DNA of 9,631 nucleotides from an uncultured Fusobacterium sp. (GTDB lineage: Bacteria > Fusobacteriota > Fusobacteriia > Fusobacteriales > Fusobacteriaceae). The stretch spans positions 1 through 9,631 of the forward strand of contig UQXM01000067.1 in assembly GCA_900545035.1 (NCBI GenBank), written 5' to 3'. Both the position numbers and the translations under genes were made by a program. The notes under the pieces are model-generated. The model made no database searches and was not told the DNA's origin. It was given only the letters and a program-made list of their open reading frames with translations. This document shows positions 1 to 4,699 of this stretch, piece after piece; the first letter of the stretch is position 1, and each line of letters opens with the position of its first letter.

Positions 1-1
1 A

Positions 2-58
2 TCATTTCTCAACGATTTCACAATGAGCGGGCTATTTATCTTGCCGAAAAGAATGTGA
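2..58 (+). CDS. 3' end of an upstream gene (partial, possible)
   Basis: Reading from base 2 gives an open frame of 18 codons ending in the TGA at 56-58; the last residues read ...SGLFILPKRM. The stop overlaps the GTG start of the next gene in a GTGA arrangement at 55-58, the classic four-base overlap of translationally coupled genes, and this is the main reason to believe the frame. The gene begins outside the window and too little is visible to name a family. If real, it would be the first gene of the ATPase/TOPRIM operon and a candidate third component. The main doubt is that another frame is also open through this stretch, so the coding assignment rests on the overlap alone. Confidence 0.4.
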   Translation, partial: SFLNDFTMSGLFILPKRM

Positions 59-1413
59 TTGTAAGACTTTTAGAACTGCAGATTAATAATTTAAAAAATG
101 TAAAAAACGGAAAAATTGAATTTCTAAATTCAAATATAAAAGATTCTCTGAAATTAAAATCAGGAGATATTTTAGGTATTTACGGACAAAACGGTTCAGG
201 AAAAACAACAACAATAGATGCATTGGGAATTTTAAAATCTATTTTAAGTGAATTTCCATTAAATAAAGAATTAAAAAATCTTATTACTTTTGCAGAAAAA
301 GAAACAATACTTTTTTTCAAATTTTATATTGAAGCAGGAGAAAAATATATTGTTGAATACAGAGTTGTTTTAAGCGAGGGAGAAAATAAGGAGATAGAAA
401 TATCAAACGAATCTATTAAATATTCTGTATATAATGAAAACAAATGGAAAAAAAATCAATTATTGGTCGAAATTCCTTATAACGCCGAGCCTATAAAACC
501 TAAAAAGTATTTTGAAAATATTTTTAACAATGATCTTCTGGTAAAAGTTCTTGTTGCTCAGGGTATAGCTAAAAAATCAAAACTTTCATTTTTATTTTCT
601 AAAGAAAACAGAAAATATTTAGAGTCCTGCCCTGAACTTATAAATATTTTGACAGCTTTGGAATATTATGGAAAAATGAATCTTTTTATTGTTTCAAACG
701 AAGAAATGGGAATGATTACATTAAATCTTCTTCTTCCTTTAAAGATAAAAAGATTAAATTCCTGTGGAAGTCTGCCCATAAAAATAGAAAAAAATGAAAC
801 TATAAAAATAAATGAAGAATTTTATCCAAGTGTAGAAGAAACTATCGAAGAAATAAATATTGTTTTAAATAAAATTATTCCCGAACTTCAACTGAAACTG
901 GAAAAACAAAGAAGAGATATAGTTGATGAAAATGAAGTAAATATAATTGCAGATTTGCATTCTGTAAGAAACGGAAATCCAATATCTTTCAGATATGAAT
1001 CTGAGGGAATTAAACGAATAGTATCTATTCTGGGAGTTCTTATAGCTGTATATCATCAGCCGTCAGTCTGTTTAGCTGTTGATGAACTTGATTCAGGAAT
1101 TTTTGAATATTTATTGGGAGAAATTTTAGAAATATTATCCAGTGAAATTAAAGGACAGCTGATTTTTACTTCACACAATTTAAGAATTTTAGAAAAAATA
1201 AGCAAAGATAATATTATTTTTACAACAACAAATCCTGAAAACAGATATATAAAATTTAAATATGCAAAACCAAGTAATAATTTAAGAGATATGTATTTGA
1301 GAGAGATGATTGTGCAAGAGCAAAACGAAGAGCTGTATAAGGAAACCAATCAATATGATATAAAAAGAGCTTTTTACAGAGCAGGTGTTATAAATGGCAA
1401 AAAAACAAGGTAA
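55..1413 (+). CDS. OLD/AAA_15-like AAA family ATPase of a two-gene (defence-like) module
   Basis: This 452-residue cytoplasmic protein has the plan of an ABC/SMC-type AAA ATPase of the OLD / AAA_15 / AAA_21 group. The N-terminal strand (RLLELQINNLKNV) leads into a Walker A loop, GQNGSGKT, at residues 44-51. A variable middle follows (about 100-300), then a signature-like ESEG around 315-318, a Walker B ending AVDELD (D343-E344) and a switch-region FTSHN with H374. The set of ATPase motifs looks intact. The chosen start is GTG at 55, which overlaps the TGA of a probable upstream gene; there is no strong ribosome binding site, consistent with translational coupling. The 3' end overlaps the TOPRIM-like gene by 20 bases. 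ATPases of this type paired with a small TOPRIM or RloB-like protein occur in AbiL, RloAB, PARIS and related anti-phage systems. The nearest of these cannot be fixed by eye, so a defence role is inference. Confidence 0.85.
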   Translation: MIVRLLELQINNLKNVKNGKIEFLNSNIKDSLKLKSGDILGIYGQNGSGKTTTIDALGILKSILSEFPLNKELKNLITFAEKETILFFKFYIEAGEKYIVEYRVVLSEGENKEIEISNESIKYSVYNENKWKKNQLLVEIPYNAEPIKPKKYFENIFNNDLLVKVLVAQGIAKKSKLSFLFSKENRKYLESCPELINILTALEYYGKMNLFIVSNEEMGMITLNLLLPLKIKRLNSCGSLPIKIEKNETIKINEEFYPSVEETIEEINIVLNKIIPELQLKLEKQRRDIVDENEVNIIADLHSVRNGNPISFRYESEGIKRIVSILGVLIAVYHQPSVCLAVDELDSGIFEYLLGEILEILSSEIKGQLIFTSHNLRILEKISKDNIIFTTTNPENRYIKFKYAKPSNNLRDMYLREMIVQEQNEELYKETNQYDIKRAFYRAGVINGKKTR

Positions 1414-2080
1414 AAAAATTATACTTTTTTTGGTTGAAGGAGCTTCTGACTGTAATTCATTGGAATTTATAGACAAATTAAATAACGATAATGCTATTAA
1501 ATTTTATTCAACAAATGGAGATATAACTTCTAAAAAAGGAGTAAATTCACAAAACTGTATAAAAGAAATCAATAATCATTTAAATGATTTTATAAAAAGA
1601 AAAAATCTGAAAAAAAGTGATATTATAAAAATAATTCATATTCTGGATACAGACGGAGTATATATTCCTGAAAATAAAATAATTGAGGACAATAATGCTC
1701 CATGTTTTATATATACTGCCGAAGGAATTATTGCTCCTTCCAAAGAAAATGTTATCGCTCGAAACAAAAATAAAAAAGAGGTCTTGGAAAAACTTCTGAT
1801 AACTTCTGAAATAAGTTCTGTTTCATATTCAATGTATTATATGTCGTGTAATTTAGAGCATGTTCTCCATAACAGATTGGAAAATTTTACCGATGAAGAA
1901 AAAAAAGAACTGTCGGATAAGTTTGCAGACAGTTTCTATGAAAGAGAAAAAGAATTTATAGATTTTATCAATAATCCTGCATTTAAAGTGTTGGGAGATT
2001 ATAAAACCACTTGGGACTTTATAAAGCAAAATTTAAATTCCGTCAACAGATACTGCAATCTATGGCTGTTTTTTTCATAA
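1394..2080 (+). CDS. Small TOPRIM-like protein, partner of the upstream AAA ATPase
   Basis: The 228-residue protein opens with the TOPRIM pattern. A hydrophobic strand ends in LFLVEGASD, placing the metal-site glutamate at E15. A GD turn follows at 42-43, and a second strand carries the DxD motif in HILDTDG (D85 and D87). This is the fold of OLD nucleases, primases and topoisomerases, which uses the Glu and Asp residues to hold Mg2+ for phosphodiester chemistry. A cysteine-bearing MSCNLEHVLHN stretch at about 149-159 looks like a second conserved block, and the C-terminus (WDFIKQ...NLWLFF) appears complete. Translation starts at ATG 1394 with AGGTG at 1383-1387, inside the ATPase gene, so synthesis is probably coupled. 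By analogy with OLD, AbiL and PARIS it is probably the effector nuclease controlled by the ATPase. It is not a clear DUF4435 (AriB) or RloB match by eye, so it may be a separate subfamily. Confidence 0.75.
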   Translation: MAKKQGKKIILFLVEGASDCNSLEFIDKLNNDNAIKFYSTNGDITSKKGVNSQNCIKEINNHLNDFIKRKNLKKSDIIKIIHILDTDGVYIPENKIIEDNNAPCFIYTAEGIIAPSKENVIARNKNKKEVLEKLLITSEISSVSYSMYYMSCNLEHVLHNRLENFTDEEKKELSDKFADSFYEREKEFIDFINNPAFKVLGDYKTTWDFIKQNLNSVNRYCNLWLFFS

Positions 2081-2152
2081 CAATTATTTTTTCATTTTCT
2101 TTCCTTATATATATAAAGAAGCAAAATATTTTCACTTTCTGATTGATTTTTT

Positions 2153-2195
2153 TTTACAGATAAGTTATCCTTTATATATGTAAAATCAGCGGAGG
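2153..2195 (+). promoter_or_regulatory. Possible promoter and strong ribosome binding site of the lipoprotein gene
   Basis: The 121-base gap after the TOPRIM-like gene holds a candidate -35 TTTACA at 2153-2158 and a -10-like TATATG at 2175-2180, 16 bases apart. A better -10 sequence, TAAAAT at 2181-2186, is too far from that -35. The ribosome binding site GGAGG at 2191-2195 lies six bases before the ATG and decides the start. The gap contains no convincing rho-independent terminator for the operon upstream, so some read-through into the lipoprotein gene is possible. The ribosome binding site is clear; the promoter call is tentative. Confidence 0.4.
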
Positions 2196-2201
2196 TTTTA
2201 A

Positions 2202-3344
2202 ATGAAAAAAATTTTGGTTTCATTTTTTATGGCATTTCTTCTGGCTTCCTGTATGGACAAAGTTGATGAAAGGGGATTTTATCTTGAGGGAAAACATACA
2301 GGGCTTAATAAAATTACTAAAAATATCTACGATAAAGAAGGATATGATATAAAAGGGTATAACAAATACGGCTTTGACAGAAGCGGATATGACAAAAAGG
2401 GATTTAATTCTCTGGGGTATGATAAAAACGGCATAAACAGAAGAGGATATGACGAAAACGGTGTGTATCACAACGAATATCTTTTTAACAGAATGATGAC
2501 AGAAGAGGGAATAGATTATCAGAAAGCCAAAGAATATATGGCAAAAAGATATTCTCTTAAAAATACATATATGTATTCTGCCGGAAAGGGTGAATTTGAA
2601 ACTACAAAAGAATATATGAAACGGCTTGCGGCAGACCAGAAAAAATATTTAAATTATCTTGTGGATTCCTATTTTATGTATGATGACGGACGAATGGATA
2701 TAGAATACAATGCTGACACACAAGAAATGATTTTCACAGTTTATTCCTATGAAGAGAGTGAGAACATCACAGGAACTGACGGAAAAGTGGAACGAAAAAT
2801 CAGACATTTTTCTCTTCCTTTCAAGTCAAAAGAGGAATACAGGCTGAAAATGACAGTTGAAGAAGCCAAAAACTTTGACAAAAGCAAAATAAAAATAAAA
2901 ATGATTTTAAGTCCCACATACGAAGCTATACTTGGAGATACGAGATTTATAAAAGAATACGGTCAAAAAGAAAAAGAGGAAAGAAATATCGATTACGACA
3001 GAAAAACCGACGATTACAGAAGCATTATCGGTTACAGAATATATGATGACAGCAGAGTATATTATGAAAATATGATGGATATAAAAATGAGGGAAGCATT
3101 TATGAAATATGCGGAAACTCTCATTGACGCCAGAAATGTTCAGCAGAGATATCCTGCAAGAGTATATATTAAAAACGGAAATCTCCATTTTGTGAGAGAG
3201 GAATATGTGGAAAATTCTTACAAAAACAGATTTATAAGATATATTTATGATTTTAAAACAAAAAAAATTACAAAAGACAGAAAGCTTGAAAATTATACAA
3301 GTTTTGAAGTGAAAAAGCTTTACAGAGGCTGCGAAAGATTTTAA
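2202..3344 (+). CDS. Lipoprotein with nine [YFI][DN]xxG pentapeptide repeats, function unknown
   Basis: This is a 380-residue predicted lipoprotein. Residues 1-17 form a short type II signal peptide: KK, a hydrophobic core FFMAFLL, then the lipobox LASC with C17 as the lipidated cysteine. The mature protein should be anchored in a membrane facing the periplasm or cell surface. Residues 43-87 are nine back-to-back pentapeptides of the form [YFI][DN]xxG. The rest (about 90-380) is charged, rich in Tyr and Lys, and has no further membrane segment. It includes a GEFETTKEYMKRLA stretch (about 129-142) of the kind seen in other uncharacterised envelope lipoproteins, then alternating strands such as YPARVYIKNGNLHFV. 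I do not recognise a catalytic motif. The gene appears monocistronic, with its own ribosome binding site and a terminator 20 bases after the stop. It is probably structural or ligand-binding; no specific function can be supported. Confidence 0.85.
   Translation: MKKILVSFFMAFLLASCMDKVDERGFYLEGKHTGLNKITKNIYDKEGYDIKGYNKYGFDRSGYDKKGFNSLGYDKNGINRRGYDENGVYHNEYLFNRMMTEEGIDYQKAKEYMAKRYSLKNTYMYSAGKGEFETTKEYMKRLAADQKKYLNYLVDSYFMYDDGRMDIEYNADTQEMIFTVYSYEESENITGTDGKVERKIRHFSLPFKSKEEYRLKMTVEEAKNFDKSKIKIKMILSPTYEAILGDTRFIKEYGQKEKEERNIDYDRKTDDYRSIIGYRIYDDSRVYYENMMDIKMREAFMKYAETLIDARNVQQRYPARVYIKNGNLHFVREEYVENSYKNRFIRYIYDFKTKKITKDRKLENYTSFEVKKLYRGCERF
2328..2462 (+). repeat. Nine tandem 15-base units encoding [YFI][DN]xxG
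   Basis: The coding repeat has a strict five-residue period: YDKEG, YDIKG, YNKYG, FDRSG, YDKKG, FNSLG, YDKNG, INRRG, YDENG. Position 1 is aromatic in eight of nine units, position 2 is Asp or Asn in all nine, position 5 is Gly in all nine, and positions 3-4 vary. The nucleotide copies have diverged (for example GGATATGACAAAAAG against GGCATAAACAGAAGA). The array is therefore old and kept for its protein pattern rather than being a fresh slippage expansion. The indels expected are in multiples of 15 bases. Confidence 0.9.
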
Positions 3345-3364
3345 AATATTTTTAATTTTATAAC

Positions 3365-3401
3365 AAAAACGCTGAAAAGAAAAATTCTCTTCAGCGTTTT
3401 T
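3365..3401. terminator. Bidirectional rho-independent terminator between convergent genes
   Basis: The arm AAAAACGCTGAA (3365-3376) pairs with TTCAGCGTTTTT (3390-3401). After one A/C mismatch the stem continues as AGAA/TTCT around a three-base loop at 3382-3384. An A-run on the left and a T-run on the right mean that each strand's transcript ends in a GC-containing stem followed by uridines. The hairpin lies 20 bases past the lipoprotein stop and 20 bases past the symporter stop, so one structure can end both transcripts. Confidence 0.9.
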
Positions 3402-3421
3402 AATTTTTTAATATTGTATTT

Positions 3422-4591
3422 TTAGTTTTCCACTTTGTCTGCAAACATTCCGTTCAGCATCATTGTAAGAGCTCCGTCCCCAACAACATTACATGCAGTT
3501 CCGAAACTGTCTTGAAGAGCAAATATTGTAAGCATAAGTCCTATTCCTGCTTCATTAAATCCAAGAACAGATGTAATAATTCCAAGAGAAGCCATTACTG
3601 TACCTCCGGGAACTCCTGGTGCTCCAACTGCAAATATTCCAAGAAGAATTATAAACAACACCATTGTTCCAAGTGAAGGAATTGTTCCGTACAATACTTT
3701 AGAAACTGTCATTACAAAGAATACTTCTGTAAGAACAGAACCGCAAAGATGAACTGTTGCTCCCAACGGAACTCCGAAGTTTACTATATCTTCTTTCAAT
3801 ACAGTAGATTTTCTTGCACAAGAAAGAGCTATCGGAAGAGTTGCTGCTGATGACATTGTTCCCACAGCTGTCAGATATGCAGGTCCGTAATGTTTTAATA
3901 CTTCCATAGGATTACATTTATTAACAATTCCTCCGATTGTGTAAAGAATTGTAAGCCAGATATAATGTCCTATCAGAACGATTACAATAACTTTTAAGAA
4001 CACAGGGAATTGTTTTAAAATTACTCCCTCGTAAGCAAGAGTTGCAAATGTAGTGGCAACAAATAAAGGTAAAATAGGAATTACTATTCTTGTTACTATT
4101 GCAAGCATAATATTTCCAAATTCTGTAAGAACATTTTCAAAGTTTTTTGAATTTGTCCATACAACTGCAAGTCCTACAAATATTGCCAGAACAAGAGCTG
4201 ACATTACAGACATTGTAGGCGGAATTTCTACTTTGAATATTAAATCAGGAATTACTTTTTTTGCACTGTCTGCTGCAGAAGTGATATTAAGCATAGGAAT
4301 TAATGTATATCCTGCCACCATTGACATAAGTGCTGCTCCGACAGAAGAGAAATATGCAAGTCCGATCATAACTCCAAGCATTTTACTTGCATTTGATTTC
4401 ATCTGAGTTATTGCAGGAGCAATAAATCCAAGAATGATTAAAGGGATTGTAAATGATATTACTTGTCCCAATAAAAATTTAATTGTGTTGATAAGCCCTA
4501 TCATATTTTCGTTTGAATAAAGTCCTACGATAAGCCCCACAACTACTCCCAATATAAGTTTAAATATCAGAGAGTCTTTCAGTTTAGCCAT
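3422..4591 (-). CDS. DAACS-family dicarboxylate/amino acid:cation symporter, atypical binding site
   Basis: This 389-residue integral membrane protein belongs to the GltP/SstT (DAACS) family, cation-coupled uptake carriers with eight helices and two re-entrant hairpins. Hairpin 1 is seen as TMSSAATLP (245-253), helix 7 as GATVHLCGS (277-285), hairpin 2 as GAPGVPGGT (323-331), and helix 8 as DSFGTACNVVGD (361-372). Compared with the archaeal aspartate carrier GltPh, the helix 8 arginine that binds the acidic side chain (R397) is Gly364 here. The helix 7 NMDGT cation motif reads HLCGS, so Asp312 is Cys283 and Asn310 is His281. The substrate is therefore probably not an acidic amino acid or dicarboxylate, and neutral amino acids are more likely. 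Cation coupling may also differ. The start at ATG 4591 is supported by AGGAGG nine bases upstream. A terminator on either side suggests a single-gene transcript. The family call is firm; the substrate is inference. Confidence 0.9.
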   Translation of the reverse strand: MAKLKDSLIFKLILGVVVGLIVGLYSNENMIGLINTIKFLLGQVISFTIPLIILGFIAPAITQMKSNASKMLGVMIGLAYFSSVGAALMSMVAGYTLIPMLNITSAADSAKKVIPDLIFKVEIPPTMSVMSALVLAIFVGLAVVWTNSKNFENVLTEFGNIMLAIVTRIVIPILPLFVATTFATLAYEGVILKQFPVFLKVIVIVLIGHYIWLTILYTIGGIVNKCNPMEVLKHYGPAYLTAVGTMSSAATLPIALSCARKSTVLKEDIVNFGVPLGATVHLCGSVLTEVFFVMTVSKVLYGTIPSLGTMVLFIILLGIFAVGAPGVPGGTVMASLGIITSVLGFNEAGIGLMLTIFALQDSFGTACNVVGDGALTMMLNGMFADKVEN

Positions 4592-4600
4592 ATAAACCTA

Positions 4601-4659
4601 CCTCCTAAAAAGTTAAAATAAATATAAAATCTATATACAGATGATACTCTTTTTTACAA
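4601..4659 (-). promoter_or_regulatory. Promoter candidate and ribosome binding site of the symporter gene
   Basis: On the minus strand a -35-like TTGTAA (4654-4659) and a -10-like TATATA (4632-4637) are 16 bases apart. They precede an AT-rich leader and a perfect AGGAGG (4601-4606) nine bases before the start codon. The -35 overlaps the U-tract of the preceding helicase terminator, so one gene's end and the next gene's promoter are packed together. The ribosome binding site is certain; the promoter is a reasonable match only. Confidence 0.5.
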
Positions 4660-4684
4660 AAAAAAAGCAACATATTTATATGTT
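4658..4684 (-). terminator. Rho-independent terminator of the helicase gene
   Basis: On the minus strand, 15 bases after the helicase stop codon, AACATAT and ATATGTT (4669-4684) form an AT-only stem with a tiny loop. It is followed by GC and a run of nine T (4658-4666). The stem is weak, but the long uridine tract and the placement between two same-strand genes support termination, possibly leaky. Confidence 0.65.
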
Positions 4685-4699
4685 TTCTGTTTATAATTT

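Noticed and set aside
1..54. In-frame upstream extension of the ATPase gene (the frame of GTG 55 is open back to base 1).
   Set aside because: The family N-terminus begins naturally at RLLELQINNLKNV, close to GTG 55, and the GTGA overlap with the other frame is a better explanation. An upstream start cannot be excluded without more sequence.
53..58. ATG at 53 as the ATPase start.
   Set aside because: It is followed at once by TGA, so it is the last sense codon of the upstream frame, not a start.
865..1476. Minus-strand open frames across the ATPase/TOPRIM junction.
   Set aside because: They are antisense to intact, motif-bearing genes, have no ribosome binding site and give low-complexity Ile/Ser/Tyr-rich products.
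1394..2080. Calling the small protein AriB (PARIS) outright.
   Set aside because: The TOPRIM Glu and DxD are visible, but the length and the C-terminal SCNLEHVLH block do not let me assign DUF4435 by eye, so a general name is safer.
2105..2116. TTATATATATAA palindrome as a terminator for the ATPase/TOPRIM operon.
   Set aside because: It is a purely AT repeat with no GC stem and no following T-run, so it is expected by chance in this composition.
2328..2462. CRISPR-like or microsatellite array.
   Set aside because: The period is 15 bases with no spacers, it lies in frame inside a gene, and the copies are diverged, so it is a protein repeat.
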